DNA from: Parundibacterium terreum
Lineage (GTDB): Bacteria; Pseudomonadota; Gammaproteobacteria; Burkholderiales; Burkholderiaceae_D
Direction of reading: 5' to 3'
DNA: 64,000 nt
Assembly: GCF_014636315.1 (NCBI RefSeq)
Contig: NZ_BMED01000009.1
Coordinates: 62,001 to 126,000 of the forward strand
Positions 17,701 through 26,358 of this stretch are shown piece after piece. The notes below the pieces were generated by a model. That model was not told where the DNA came from. It saw only the letters and a program-made list of their open reading frames with translations, and did not search any database. How positions within the stretch are numbered: the stretch's first letter is position 1; every line of letters begins with the position of its first letter. Made by a program: the position numbers and the translations under genes.

Positions 17701-18254
17701 GAAGGCGTAATGGAAAAATCCGGATAGCCCTGTGGGCTCAGGCTGATGTCACGCCTGACATTGGTTTCGAATTCAGTCTTCTCTTCATTCTGCACGAACT
17801 GGGCGTAGTTCAGATTCTGGAATCCGGGATAGCTGCGCTCCAGCTTGAGACCGGCGACATAGCGATGAAACTCCAGCCTGGATACATTGCCTGAAGTGTG
17901 GAACAAGGCAGACAAGCCCCTGATGACTTCCACATAAGACGAAATCCGAGACTGGATAACATGATGGGCATCGCTCGCCTGGCGCTCAAAGCGCAGCTTT
18001 GCTTCATCTTCGATCTGATTGGAAACTGCGGAAAACAGCGCGATTGAAACTGCCACGCCGCTCAACAAGGCAAGGGCTGGGATGAAATAATTGCTGGAAT
18101 AAAAGCGGGAGCCTGCGCGTTTGATGCTGGAGAGCGTCCGGGGACCGGCTGTTGGAGAAGCAGGGCTTTCCATGGAGGGGCGTGGCTGCGTCAGAACTCC
18201 GGCATCGTCGGGCTCCGGTTTGGGCAGCAACACTTCCTGGTGAACGATATCCAT
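14775..18254 (-). CDS. CHASE-PAS-GAF-GGDEF-EAL membrane protein
   Basis: A 1159-residue c-di-GMP enzyme. A helix at residues 56-78 leads into an extracytoplasmic CHASE sensor domain (to about 330), a second helix (WLPWIALLGGLLSSCLLSWVFYAM), a PAS domain (LGSWSLDRGNGAMTWS), a GAF domain, then GGDEF (793-797, intact RLGGDEF, preceded by an RECD inhibitory site) and EAL (920-922, EALLRWQHP, with DDFGTGYSSL). Both catalytic sites look intact, so it may make and degrade c-di-GMP. The ATG at 18254 has AAGGA upstream; the longer frame to 18452 has none. Confidence 0.88.
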   Translation of the reverse strand: MDIVHQEVLLPKPEPDDAGVLTQPRPSMESPASPTAGPRTLSSIKRAGSRFYSSNYFIPALALLSGVAVSIALFSAVSNQIEDEAKLRFERQASDAHHVIQSRISSYVEVIRGLSALFHTSGNVSRLEFHRYVAGLKLERSYPGFQNLNYAQFVQNEEKTEFETNVRRDISLSPQGYPDFSITPSGKRASYSVLIYQEPMASNASTFGKDLAASTSGALALAKSRDTGELISSGSLIRVSGPNKHVGLAMRMPVYQNNMPLDTVEQRRLAYKGSVGAGINVKNLMAGVLNSEGLQNMHFRMYDRGPTGEKAATPPAGGNSLLFDSNEAQEDEQPVSELDQQNKQRHTTLSLEIGGRTWETEFTSKEGAFANHLDVWLPWIALLGGLLSSCLLSWVFYAMAFSRSRAIKLAKAMTRKLRENQANLAEAQRTAHLGSWSLDRGNGAMTWSAETYRIFECDATTMVPEFETFLHRIHNDDRPQLSAALEQVVSVGYRVSGEYRISSRNNTIRWAQIILQPSKPGEDRVLNGTIMDITERKRTTLLAEVEHRVTQLMASAKDTELVMPLVLEALCRGLGGTAACFYIMAEDGPWLRYASSWWLDSVKDTEFLDQKKEVRISRGIGAAGRAWEHRWPLLMSNYGPDLQSELRHTELAGMPSVFTFPILSDDSVFGVIECFARPDYQTYEGLQKMLMSIGGQISLFFQRKLAETNLRHVANHDSLTNLPNRNLFTHTLQQALARNIRYRRGLTILFIDVDRFKVVNDTLGHTAGDQLLIEFARRLKNCLRECDIVARLGGDEFAVMVENYNHLDHIVTVVEKILASSAQAFQINGKEFKTTSSIGIAVAPDDGSDVETLLKNADIAMYRAKVDGNNYQFYSPQMNADSLKRFTMESALRHAVENREMFLHYQPKLNLQTGLISGVEALLRWQHPQWDMVPPSDFISLAEESGLIIEIGTWVMHEACRQAAIWQKQGPQPLRVSVNLSARQLRDEKLLININSALESSGLPAELLEIEITESMVMHDVQQAILALQNLKQLGVHISVDDFGTGYSSLGYLRQLPVDSVKIDRTFIKDIPHEADDMAVTTGIIGLAHSLRLKVVAEGIETAEQMEFLKANGCDEIQGYFFSLPLLAADLMPLLEHNFHKSLVETVETPSQASELAQV

Positions 18255-18888
18255 GGTGCTATCCTTTTCATCATCAGCTTCAGTAAATCCTGCGTGCCTG
18301 AAGCCGATAAACATCTTGCTGGCATAAGTATACTTACCCCGGCAAGATGGCGTGCGAAGTGCCCGTGCACAGGGCGCTGGTACCATCGGTAATAACAGGA
18401 AACCTACTGTGGGCGCTGCTGAGAAATATTGACGCAAGCCCCTTTTACCCAATCTTGTTTTTTTATATATCTAGCCATGTTTTATCATAGCAAACCATTT
18501 TCAGGTGCGATGGTCAAGCTATTTAGGACACAGCAATAATTTTTTTGGGAATTCTTGCTTTTGAATTTATACGAATACACTGGCGCTGCAAATTTTCTTG
18601 GAAGATTTGCAAGGAAATTGCGGGAACTTCGATACTTGCACGCGGACGACATTGATAGATTAAAATGATTTTTATGTAACTTTTTTCAAGAGGACAATAT
18701 TGGGACGAATGCATTCAATCTTTGTGCTTATCAATGAGTTGCCAATGTGATTTCATCCTATCCTCAACATTTCCCCATATATTGCTTGTTCAAGTACTGC
18801 TATTTGACAAAATACTCCGTCAATCCCGTATGCCGCTACCCTGTAGAATCGCTAATCGGCTTCATTTGAAAGCCCCTCAAAGACAGAG
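18255..18888. other. Divergent intergenic region, no gene seen
   Basis: About 630 AT-rich bases between two divergent signalling genes. I find no open frame with a ribosome binding site and no RNA gene. It must hold both promoters; TTGACA at 18804-18809 could be a -35 element for the kinase gene, but no well-spaced -10 box follows, so I do not call a promoter. Confidence 0.4.
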
Positions 18889-21800
18889 ATGATTCCCCTT
18901 CCTCTTAGCACTCTAAGCATCAAATTCAAAATAGCCCTGGCGACCAGTTTTGCCACAGTCGTCATGATTGCGCTTGTCACCGCAATGCAAATCCGGCAGA
19001 TGCGTGAAGACTTCACCCATGTCTTATATGATCAGCAGACGGCTCTGGTCAATCGCACGGCAGAAGAGCTTGACGACAAACTTGCGATGCTGATTGATAT
19101 CCTGCGGCGTTCGGCTGAGCATCTTCCCCGCGAGTTGATTGATACGCCATCCAAGCTCAGAAATTACTATGAACAGAGGGCAATTCTTGCGTTGTTCGAC
19201 GACATACTGATTCTTAACAAGCGGGGCGATGTCATCGCCGATGCCCCCGAGGTGGCAGGCCGCACCAGGATCAATGCCGCGGACCGTGACTATTTTAAGA
19301 CGGTGATGCGGACCAAGAAAGCCTTTATATCCGAACCCCTGTTCGGCAGGGCCAGGGGAGAGCCGATCGTCCAGGTCATTGCGCCTGTGCTGGATGCGCA
19401 TGGTGATGTGCAGGCAGTGCTGATCGGCGTGCTTCGCCTTTACAAAGATAATGTGCTGGGCCACCTGAGAACTGCCAAGGTAGGGAAAACAGGATTTTAT
19501 TTTGCGTTGACTCGTTCGGAGGTCCCTATCTATGTGCTGGAGCCGGATGTAAAGAAATTGCTGAAACCGCGGCCGGTCAACGCGAATCTGGCCACTACCC
19601 GTGCTTTAAAGGAAGGCTTTGAGGGAACGGTGGAAAGCACCAACAGCAATGGCTTGCGGGCACTGACCAGCTTCAAGTCGCTGAAGACCGTGGATTGGGT
19701 GCTGGCATCCTCACTTCCTATTGCCGAGGCATTTGCGCCTTTCGAGCACGTCTCTTACCGTCTTGCCGCCTTGGGTGCCGTCAGTTCGTTGCTGGCCGCC
19801 GTATTTATCGGATGGATCACAACGCGATTGCTGGCGCCGCTGGGTAAATTAAGGGACGGTATTTTGTCCATGCGACCTGACGTCAGTGATTTTTCGGCCA
19901 TGCCGGTAAAACGCAGGGATGAAATCGGACAATTGACTGAGGCCTTCAATGCACTGATGGAGTCGCGTTTTGCCGCGGATGCCAGGCTACAGCAATTGAT
20001 CAAGGAGATTGATGAGCGCGCGCATGAACTGGAAATAGAGCGTGACCGTGCGCAGGCTGCGAACCGCGCCAAAAGTGAGTTCGTCGCGAATATGAGCCAT
20101 GAGATACGCACGCCGATGAATGCTGTGCTGGGCATGGTGCAGTTACTGGGCAACACGGACATGACGGCGGAGCAAAGAAATTACCTGACGATGGTGCGCA
20201 CCTCGGGGCAATCGTTGCTGGGCATTTTGAATGATGTGCTGGATTTTTCCAAAATTGAAGCCGGCCATATGGAGGTCGTACCGGCTGAATTTGATATCGA
20301 CCAGCTACTCAATTCGCTGGCCACCACGATGACGATGAATGCCGGGGAAAAAGAGCTGGAGCTGGCTATAGGTATCGATCCCGAGGTGCCGCGTATCTTG
20401 CTGGCAGATAGCCTGCGCCTGCAGCAGATCCTGGTCAACCTGACCGGGAACGCGGTCAAGTTTACCAATGAAGGCGAAGTATCTGTCAGCGTGGGCCTGG
20501 AGTCGAGGAGCGGCAATCAGGCGGTCTTGCGTTTTGAGGTCAAAGACACTGGTATAGGTATTGATGAAGAGCAGCAGGCGGGTTTGTTTGCGCCATTTTC
20601 TCAGGCTGATTCCAGCATCACTCGTCGTTTTGGTGGAACCGGGCTGGGTCTGACCATTACCAAGCGGCTGATCGACATCATGGGCGGACGGATCGGTGTC
20701 AGCAGCCGCACGGGGCAGGGTAGTTGTTTCTGGTTCACGTTTCCTGTCGACGTGGTGGCCGAACAGAAGGAAGAGCTGCGCTTGCCTGTACTCGGCAAAT
20801 TGAGCTTGCTGATTGTCGATGATAACCAGACCAGCCGCAATTTCCTGCAAAAAATGGTCAGTAGCTGGGGGTGGCAGGCAGATGACGTCGGCTCCGGCGC
20901 AGAAGCAGTACTGCAGCTTAAGCGGCGCATGGCAAAAAAAGAAAACTATGATGTGATCCTTGCCGACTGGACCATGCAGGAGATGGATGGCCTTGCTACT
21001 GCAAAAGCGATCCGCGAGACGACACAGGGAAGCCGGCAGCCGGTCATCATCATGGTGAATGCGTTTGCGCGTGACCAGATGGCGCGAGCCCCGCATGCCG
21101 ATGAGGCTGATATTGTATTGACCAAACCTATTACCGGGTCCAGTCTGTTTAATGCAGTACACGAAGCCATTGTCGCCAAAGTCTCGGGTGCTGAAAAGCT
21201 GAAGTCGAAGCGGCCTATGACCAGCAGGTTAAAGGGCCTGCATTTGCTGCTGGTCGAAGACAATCCATTGAACCAGATTGTGGCGCGCGGCTTGCTGGAG
21301 CACGAAGGAGCCACTGTCGATGTGCTGGGAGATGGGCAACAGGCGGTTGATCACCTCGCCAGGCATGCCGGCCGCTACGATGCAGTCCTGATGGATGTAC
21401 AGATGCCAGTGCTGGATGGCTTTAGCGCGACGCGCAAGATACGCCAGGAACTAGGCTTGCAAATTCCGGTTGTGGCAATGACGGCGGGGGTGACCACTTC
21501 CGAGCGTCAGCTGTGCGCTGATGCAGGCATGAATGACTTCATTGGAAAACCACTCGATGTGATGCAAATGGTCGGTGTGCTGGAGAAGCTGCTGGCAAGT
21601 GGCAAGGACATACCTGCCCCGGTGCTGGAAGATGTGGCTGGCGCACCTGATGCGGACGACATATTTGCGCCGGACAAGCTGCTGGAATTCATGGCGATGG
21701 ACCCCAGGGCGGCAGAAGTCATCGTGAAAATGATACGCGACCTGGTGGCCTCCGATATGCTTCCAGTGGATGAAATCAAGGCAGATCTCAGTCACGGGCG

Positions 21801-22029
21801 CAATCAGGAAGTGGCTCGCCGCCTGCATGGGATGCGAGGGTCGATAGGGACCCTGGGCACCAAGCGCTTTGTCGCTGCTGCACTGGAGATGGAGCGGGCC
21901 ATTGTTGAGGAACAGCAGGCAGCCCTGCCCACGTCGCTGGAGGCGGTTGAAAAAGAATTTGCCCTTGTGCTCCAGAGTGCACGCGCCTGGCTTTCCCAAA
22001 AGGGCAACGTTGCAGCCGAAATAAGCTGA
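18889..22029 (+). CDS. Hybrid sensor histidine kinase (Cache-HAMP-HisKA-HATPase-REC-REC-HPt)
   Basis: A 1046-residue kinase. Two helices (about residues 8-30 and 285-310) flank an extracytoplasmic Cache-type sensor with DRDYFKTVMRTKKAFISEP. Then HAMP, a coiled linker, HisKA with His404 in MSHEIRTPMN, a catalytic domain (NLTGNAVKFT, DTGIGI, GTGLGLTI), two receivers (Asp693 in LADWTM; Asp836 in LMDVQMP) and an HPt domain (His980 in RLHGMRGS). This BarA/TorS-like layout supports a full phosphorelay inside one protein. The output regulator is not adjacent. Confidence 0.9.
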   Translation: MIPLPLSTLSIKFKIALATSFATVVMIALVTAMQIRQMREDFTHVLYDQQTALVNRTAEELDDKLAMLIDILRRSAEHLPRELIDTPSKLRNYYEQRAILALFDDILILNKRGDVIADAPEVAGRTRINAADRDYFKTVMRTKKAFISEPLFGRARGEPIVQVIAPVLDAHGDVQAVLIGVLRLYKDNVLGHLRTAKVGKTGFYFALTRSEVPIYVLEPDVKKLLKPRPVNANLATTRALKEGFEGTVESTNSNGLRALTSFKSLKTVDWVLASSLPIAEAFAPFEHVSYRLAALGAVSSLLAAVFIGWITTRLLAPLGKLRDGILSMRPDVSDFSAMPVKRRDEIGQLTEAFNALMESRFAADARLQQLIKEIDERAHELEIERDRAQAANRAKSEFVANMSHEIRTPMNAVLGMVQLLGNTDMTAEQRNYLTMVRTSGQSLLGILNDVLDFSKIEAGHMEVVPAEFDIDQLLNSLATTMTMNAGEKELELAIGIDPEVPRILLADSLRLQQILVNLTGNAVKFTNEGEVSVSVGLESRSGNQAVLRFEVKDTGIGIDEEQQAGLFAPFSQADSSITRRFGGTGLGLTITKRLIDIMGGRIGVSSRTGQGSCFWFTFPVDVVAEQKEELRLPVLGKLSLLIVDDNQTSRNFLQKMVSSWGWQADDVGSGAEAVLQLKRRMAKKENYDVILADWTMQEMDGLATAKAIRETTQGSRQPVIIMVNAFARDQMARAPHADEADIVLTKPITGSSLFNAVHEAIVAKVSGAEKLKSKRPMTSRLKGLHLLLVEDNPLNQIVARGLLEHEGATVDVLGDGQQAVDHLARHAGRYDAVLMDVQMPVLDGFSATRKIRQELGLQIPVVAMTAGVTTSERQLCADAGMNDFIGKPLDVMQMVGVLEKLLASGKDIPAPVLEDVAGAPDADDIFAPDKLLEFMAMDPRAAEVIVKMIRDLVASDMLPVDEIKADLSHGRNQEVARRLHGMRGSIGTLGTKRFVAAALEMERAIVEEQQAALPTSLEAVEKEFALVLQSARAWLSQKGNVAAEIS

Positions 22030-22133
22030 ATACAGGATAGTAGTATAGGAGGAGCAGCGGGCCAGGCATGGTCCTTTGGTCCTGCTGTTAACAGCACCGG
22101 CTGTGCCGATATCACACGTTCACCAGACATTCA

Positions 22134-23120
22134 TCAGGCATTCATTCCCTTCATCCCCTCTTCGCTATAGCGTGCGCCGGCAGCTATACCGGGAGGCAGG
22201 GCCTCCGAGATGCGCGACAGCTCGTCCTGGTTCAAACTTACCTGCAGCGCGCCCAGGTTTTCTTGTACATACTTGCTGCGCTTTGTGCCGGGTATAGGAA
22301 TGATGTCGTCTCCCTGAGCCAGCAGCCACGCGAGAGCCAGTTGGGCAGGCGTGCAGGATTTTTCGCCTGCAATGGCCTGGAGGACTTCCACGATACGCTT
22401 GTTGTGCCGCATGTTTTCTTCGGTGAAGCGTGGATTGAAACTACGAAAATCCTTGTCATCCAGCGTCGCAACATCGGCGAGCTTGCCGGTCAGGAAGCCG
22501 CGCCCCAGGGGGCTGTAGGCAAAAAAGCTGGCCCCCGTTTCCCGGCAGGCATCCAGCACTTGCAGCTCTGGGTCTCGCGTCCACAAGGAATATTCACTTT
22601 GCACTGCCGAGATGGGGTGGATCGTTGCGGCACGCAGCAATGTGGCCGGCGATACTTCGCATAGGCCTATAGCTTTGATCTTGCCCTGCCGGACCAGTTT
22701 TGCGAGCATGCCTATGGTCTCTTCCAATGGAGTTTCCAGATTCAGCCGGTGTACGTAATATAAATCGATAGCCTCCACGCCAAGACGTTTTAGCGATGCT
22801 TCGCAGGCGCTGACAATATAGGCTGGGCTGTTGTCAACGCGGCGTTCGTAGGAGCCGGGTTTTCTGATCAGGCCGAACTTGGTGGCGATGCGCACCTTGT
22901 CTCGCTTTCCTTTGAGAAAGCAACCAAGCAATTCTTCATTGTGCCCTATGCCGTATGAGTCTGCGGTGTCAAACAGGCTGACTCCGGCTTCATAGGCGGC
23001 TTCCAGCGTGGACAGTGATTCGCTGTCATCCGTCTGGCCGTAAAACTCCGACATACCCATGCAGCCCAGGCCTAGTGCCGATACCTGCATTCCCGTCTTT
23101 CCTATATTGCGCTTTTGCAT
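22134..23120 (-). CDS. Aldo/keto reductase
   Basis: A 328-residue NADPH-dependent reductase of the AKR superfamily (YajO/AKR13-like). The barrel residues of the family are visible: DTADSYGIGHNEELLG (catalytic Asp and Tyr), KFG with the catalytic lysine, YYVHRLN (catalytic His), and IPGTKRSKYVQENLGAL at the cofactor pocket. AAGGACTCACT precedes the ATG. It probably reduces aldehydes or ketones. It is divergent from the LysR gene at 23230, which is likely its regulator. Confidence 0.88.
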   Translation of the reverse strand: MQKRNIGKTGMQVSALGLGCMGMSEFYGQTDDSESLSTLEAAYEAGVSLFDTADSYGIGHNEELLGCFLKGKRDKVRIATKFGLIRKPGSYERRVDNSPAYIVSACEASLKRLGVEAIDLYYVHRLNLETPLEETIGMLAKLVRQGKIKAIGLCEVSPATLLRAATIHPISAVQSEYSLWTRDPELQVLDACRETGASFFAYSPLGRGFLTGKLADVATLDDKDFRSFNPRFTEENMRHNKRIVEVLQAIAGEKSCTPAQLALAWLLAQGDDIIPIPGTKRSKYVQENLGALQVSLNQDELSRISEALPPGIAAGARYSEEGMKGMNA

Positions 23121-23216
23121 AGTGAGTCCTTATTGGTTTCGGTAGTGTCCCCTCGTTGTGCAGGGATGAGGGCAGTGTAGGAGGGGAGGCTTGATTGTGG
23201 AATGACCAAATTCGTG

Positions 23217-23231
23217 ATACCTTTTTGGTAT
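23217..23231. promoter_or_regulatory. LysR-type box (T-N11-A) overlapping the LysR start codon
   Basis: ATACC-TTTTT-GGTAT is a perfect interrupted palindrome with the T-N11-A core of LysR sites. Its right arm overlaps the ATG (23230) of the LysR gene, and it lies about 100 bases upstream of the divergent aldo/keto reductase. Binding there could block the regulator's own expression. Confidence 0.5.
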
Positions 23232-24114
23232 GAGGAAGATAGATACGAATGCCCTGCAAATGTTTGAAGCGGTGGCCTTAAGCCTGAATTTTCGGCAAGC
23301 TGCCGAGCAACTGCATATGTCGCAGCCGCCATTGAGCCGGGCGATCAAGCTGCTGGAACAAAGGCTGGGAGTGCAATTATTTGAGCGGAACACGCAGGGC
23401 GTCGCACTGACACGCGCAGGCGCAGACTTGCTGCCCAAGGCTCAGCAAATACTCGGTTTGCTGGATGAGGCGGAAAATTCGTTGATGCGCCAGCAAGGGA
23501 TGGCACGCTTCCGTCTGGGATTGACGACGTCTGTCGATGCAGGCTTGTTCTCAGGGTTGACTCGCTCGCTGGAAAACGCACTAGGTCAAACCAGCCTGGA
23601 ACTGACGTTTGCGTCTTCTCCGCGTCTGATCAGTGCAATTCGCACCGGTAAACTGGATGCTGCGGTGATTGCAATGCCGAGCAAGACTTATGAACTCAAG
23701 GTACAGTCCCTGGTGCAACAAGATATGATGGTCGCGTTGCAAAGCCGGCATCCGTTGGCAAGGCGACGCAGCCTGTCTCTGGCAGACTTGAATGCAGAAA
23801 CGGTTTACTGGTTCGAGCGCGCGCGGCAGCCGGCATTCTTTGATCATTGCCATGCCATTTTCCGCAGTCATGCATTTGCTCCGCGCTTTTTACGCGAACC
23901 ACTGGATCATCACGTATTGCTGAACGATGTGGCGAGTGGCAAGGGCATTGCCTTTCTGCCGGAGTCCTTCGCCTCTTTAAAACTGTCCGGTGTCGCCTAC
24001 AGAAAACTGGCTGAGGGAAAAGAACTATCCGTTGGTTTGGGTATCGTCACGCAGCCCAGCCCTCATCCGCTTAGCAAAGTGCTGGAAGAGCTGGCAAGTA
24101 GCCATCTGCAATGA
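23230..24114 (+). CDS. LysR-family regulator
   Basis: A 294-residue LysR protein. The helix-turn-helix is LNFRQAAEQLHMSQPPLSRAIKLLEQRLG (read in two parts), then VQLFERNTQGVALTRAG, followed by the effector-binding fold. The QPPLSRAI form is seen in the CatR/BenM-like subgroup. It is divergent from the aldo/keto reductase. No Shine-Dalgarno sequence precedes the ATG, which lies inside a LysR-type palindrome, so translation may be weak or from a leaderless mRNA. Confidence 0.85.
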   Translation: MRKIDTNALQMFEAVALSLNFRQAAEQLHMSQPPLSRAIKLLEQRLGVQLFERNTQGVALTRAGADLLPKAQQILGLLDEAENSLMRQQGMARFRLGLTTSVDAGLFSGLTRSLENALGQTSLELTFASSPRLISAIRTGKLDAAVIAMPSKTYELKVQSLVQQDMMVALQSRHPLARRRSLSLADLNAETVYWFERARQPAFFDHCHAIFRSHAFAPRFLREPLDHHVLLNDVASGKGIAFLPESFASLKLSGVAYRKLAEGKELSVGLGIVTQPSPHPLSKVLEELASSHLQ

Positions 24115-24218
24115 CCTGGGAATTTTTTGTTTCTTGCCCGATCATCTCACCCAGAGCTGCCGTAGGATAAGTAAAGGCGCCCCACCCGAAGCGCCTCTTG
24201 GCAGTCGTTGAAGATTTT

Positions 24219-24548
24219 CTAAGAAGCCAGTGATTTTCCGGGATAGGAGCGTATGCCACGCAAAAATTCTATCCGGCGTTCATGTGCAAGCAGTTCTGGC
24301 AGTGCCGCTTCAAAAGCCTGGCGGTAAGGCTTGCTCAGATGATGTTCCAGGAAATAGTCGCGGCTGCAGGCCCAGTTTTCATAAATCACCAGCGTGTCCG
24401 GATCATTCAAATCCTCGTGCACCCAGGTATTGATGAAGTCCGGTTCTTGCGACATGGCATCCAGCACCTCGAAAGTCATTTTGCGCATTTTTTCACGCAC
24501 TTCGGGCTTGGACGGTAAATGGACGATAAAAGATATTGTGTCGGTCAT
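24219..24548 (-). CDS. ABM-domain monooxygenase-like protein
   Basis: A 109-residue single-domain protein with the antibiotic-biosynthesis-monooxygenase (ABM) fold: MRKMTFEVLDAMSQEPDF, then VIYENWACSRDYFLEHHLSKPYRQAF. E. coli YgiN, a quinol monooxygenase, and HmoA-type proteins share this fold. It starts 22 bases after the glutathionyl-hydroquinone reductase gene, so they are likely one transcript. A role in quinone turnover or oxidation is inferred from that neighbour, not from catalytic residues. Confidence 0.75.
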   Translation of the reverse strand: MTDTISFIVHLPSKPEVREKMRKMTFEVLDAMSQEPDFINTWVHEDLNDPDTLVIYENWACSRDYFLEHHLSKPYRQAFEAALPELLAHERRIEFLRGIRSYPGKSLAS

Positions 24549-24570
24549 GATGTACTTTCAGAATTCAAAT

Positions 24571-25554
24571 TCAAGATGAAAAATGCGCTCTGCCGTGCGC
24601 TGCCATCAAATCCAGATCCGGTCCTACGGGGATGATGCCGGTAGGGTTGATGGAGCCATGGCTGCCATAGTAGTGGGCCTTGATGTTGTCCAGGTTCACC
24701 GTATCGGCGATGCCCGGCTGCTGGTACAAATCACGCAGATAAGCCCAGAGATGCGGGTAGTCAACAATGCGGCGTATGCTGCATTTGAAATGGCTGACGT
24801 AGACCGCATCAAAACGTATCAGCGTGGTGAACAGGCGCCAGTCGGCTTCGGTCTGGCGCTTGCCTACCAGATAGCGCTGGGTGGACAAGCGCTGGTTCAA
24901 GTTATCCAGCGCCGCAAACACCTCGCCGACCGCTTCGTTGTAGGCTTGCTGCGTAGTTGCAAAGCCCGCCCGATATACGCCATTGTTAACGTTCGGGTAA
25001 ATATAGGCATTGATATCATCGATTTCCTGGCGCAAGTCTTCAGGGTAATAGTCACCGGGGAGGGCGCCTATGTCATCGAATGCGCTGTTGAGCATGCGGA
25101 TGATTTCAGAGGATTCGTTATTGACGATGGTGTGTGTCTTTTTATCCCACAGCACGGGTACTGTCACGCGTCCCGTATATTCCGGATCGGCCAGCGTATA
25201 TATCTGATGCATGCGGCTGAAATGGTTCACCGTGTCTGGAATGACTTGTGGGCCGGGATTGAAGGTCCAACCTTCGTTGCCCATGAAGGAATTGACGACC
25301 GAGATCGAGATCATGTCTTCCAGGCCCTTGAGCTTACGGAAAATCAGCGCACGATGCGCCCAGGGGCATGCCAGCGATACGTACAAATGATAGCGGCCGG
25401 CTTCTGCCTTGAAGCCGCCGTTGCCGCTGGGTCCCGGGCTGCCGTCCGCAGTAATCCAATTGCGGAAACTCGATGCCTTGCGGACGAAAGCGCCGCCGGT
25501 CGACTTGGTGTCGTACCAGTCGTTGCGCCACTTTCCTTCTACTAATAAACCCAT
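24571..25554 (-). CDS. Glutathionyl-hydroquinone reductase (YqjG/ECM4 type)
   Basis: A 327-residue omega/xi-class glutathione transferase. The active-site cysteine is in LACPWAHRALI, the xi-class CPWA motif. Other family marks are FMGNEGWTF, VPVLWDKKTHTIVNNESSEIIRML and the C-terminal YGSHGSINPTGIIPVGP. These enzymes remove glutathione from glutathionyl-hydroquinones. ATG at 25554 has AGGAG upstream; the longer frame to 25611 lacks support. It is followed closely by an ABM-domain gene, and a hairpin separates it from the flavodoxin-like gene before it. Confidence 0.9.
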   Translation of the reverse strand: MGLLVEGKWRNDWYDTKSTGGAFVRKASSFRNWITADGSPGPSGNGGFKAEAGRYHLYVSLACPWAHRALIFRKLKGLEDMISISVVNSFMGNEGWTFNPGPQVIPDTVNHFSRMHQIYTLADPEYTGRVTVPVLWDKKTHTIVNNESSEIIRMLNSAFDDIGALPGDYYPEDLRQEIDDINAYIYPNVNNGVYRAGFATTQQAYNEAVGEVFAALDNLNQRLSTQRYLVGKRQTEADWRLFTTLIRFDAVYVSHFKCSIRRIVDYPHLWAYLRDLYQQPGIADTVNLDNIKAHYYGSHGSINPTGIIPVGPDLDLMAAHGRAHFSS

Positions 25555-25615
25555 GATCTGCTCCTGATTCGCGTACTGCCTCTTCCCAATTTTCGTGGGG
25601 ATGGTATCCACGATG

Positions 25616-25652
25616 CCGCCGGGCTTTCTGTTTGAGGGAAAAGCCCCGGCGG
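25616..25652. terminator. GC-rich hairpin between two minus-strand genes
   Basis: Arms CCGCCGGGCTTT and AAAGCCCCGGCGG pair with one bulged base across a 12-base loop. No T run follows on the minus strand. It may be a weak terminator or an mRNA-stabilising structure between the flavodoxin-type and reductase genes. Confidence 0.45.
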
Positions 25653-25695
25653 TTTGATGGAAAAAGAAAAATGCTACAAATGTTACAGATGCTGC

Positions 25696-26295
25696 TTAAG
25701 CGACTGCGTGACGCCCCGCAGCCAACTGAATGGCCACTTTGGCAACGCGTGCACCCAGATGCTCCGCCGTTTTCAGATCGGCGCTGGTAGGGGCAACATC
25801 CGGACCTTCATCTGCATTCGATTGTGCTGCAGCACCGAGGAAGAAACCATGGCGGTTCAGGCTGTCTTCAGTGCTTTTCGAATTATTGTGGCCGGGTGGC
25901 AAACCAAGGTTCACCCAGTGCATGCCGTGCTGGGCAGCAAAGATGGACAACTGCTGTAACACTGCCAGCTTGTCGCCTGAGCGTGATGCTGCATTGGTGA
26001 AGCCTGCTGCAACTTTATTCGCCCATTTACCGCCTTTGGCAAACACCTTGCTGGATGTCGCTTCCATAAAGCCTTTGAATTTGGCTGAAGCGCTACCCAT
26101 GTAGGTAGGGGAACCGAAGATAATCGCATCGACAGTTTCCAGCTTGTCCCAGTATTGGTCGATATCATCGACGCTGATCAGGATGCTTTCAATATTGCCG
26201 GCACTGGCGGCGCCGCGTGCAACTGCTTCTGCCTGTCTGGCAGTGTGGCCATAGCCGCTATGGTAGATGACGGCAACGCTTGTAGATTTGTTCAT
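25696..26295 (-). CDS. Flavodoxin-type NAD(P)H:quinone reductase-like protein
   Basis: A 199-residue flavodoxin-fold protein of the WrbA/NADPH-dependent FMN reductase group. The FMN phosphate loop is YHSGYGHTARQAEAV; the flavin loop is FGSPTYMGSASAKFKGFMEATS, and a later loop reads KVAAGFTNAASRSGDKLAVLQQL. WrbA proteins reduce quinones by two electrons and avoid semiquinones. AGGAATCGAT precedes the ATG. It follows an SDR gene by 63 bases, with a strong hairpin in between. Confidence 0.85.
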   Translation of the reverse strand: MNKSTSVAVIYHSGYGHTARQAEAVARGAASAGNIESILISVDDIDQYWDKLETVDAIIFGSPTYMGSASAKFKGFMEATSSKVFAKGGKWANKVAAGFTNAASRSGDKLAVLQQLSIFAAQHGMHWVNLGLPPGHNNSKSTEDSLNRHGFFLGAAAQSNADEGPDVAPTSADLKTAEHLGARVAKVAIQLAAGRHAVA

Positions 26296-26321
26296 ATCGA
26301 TTCCTGGATATTATGAAATTG

Positions 26322-26349
26322 CCCATTCGCGGGACATCCCGCGAATGGG
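26322..26349. terminator. Strong intergenic hairpin
   Basis: A perfect 12-base stem CCCATTCGCGGG / CCCGCGAATGGG with loop ACAT between the SDR and flavodoxin-type genes. On the minus strand it is followed by CAATTTCA, a weak T-rich tail, so it could end or partly end the SDR transcript. Confidence 0.5.
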
Positions 26350-26358
26350 AAGATGAAA

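Noticed and set aside
18804..18849. Sigma-70 promoter TTGACA / TAGAAT before the hybrid kinase
   Set aside because: The two boxes are 34 bases apart, twice the normal spacing.
24175..24196. Terminator AGGCGC / GCGCCT between LysR and ABM genes
   Set aside because: Six-base stem with a ten-base loop and no T run; too weak to call.
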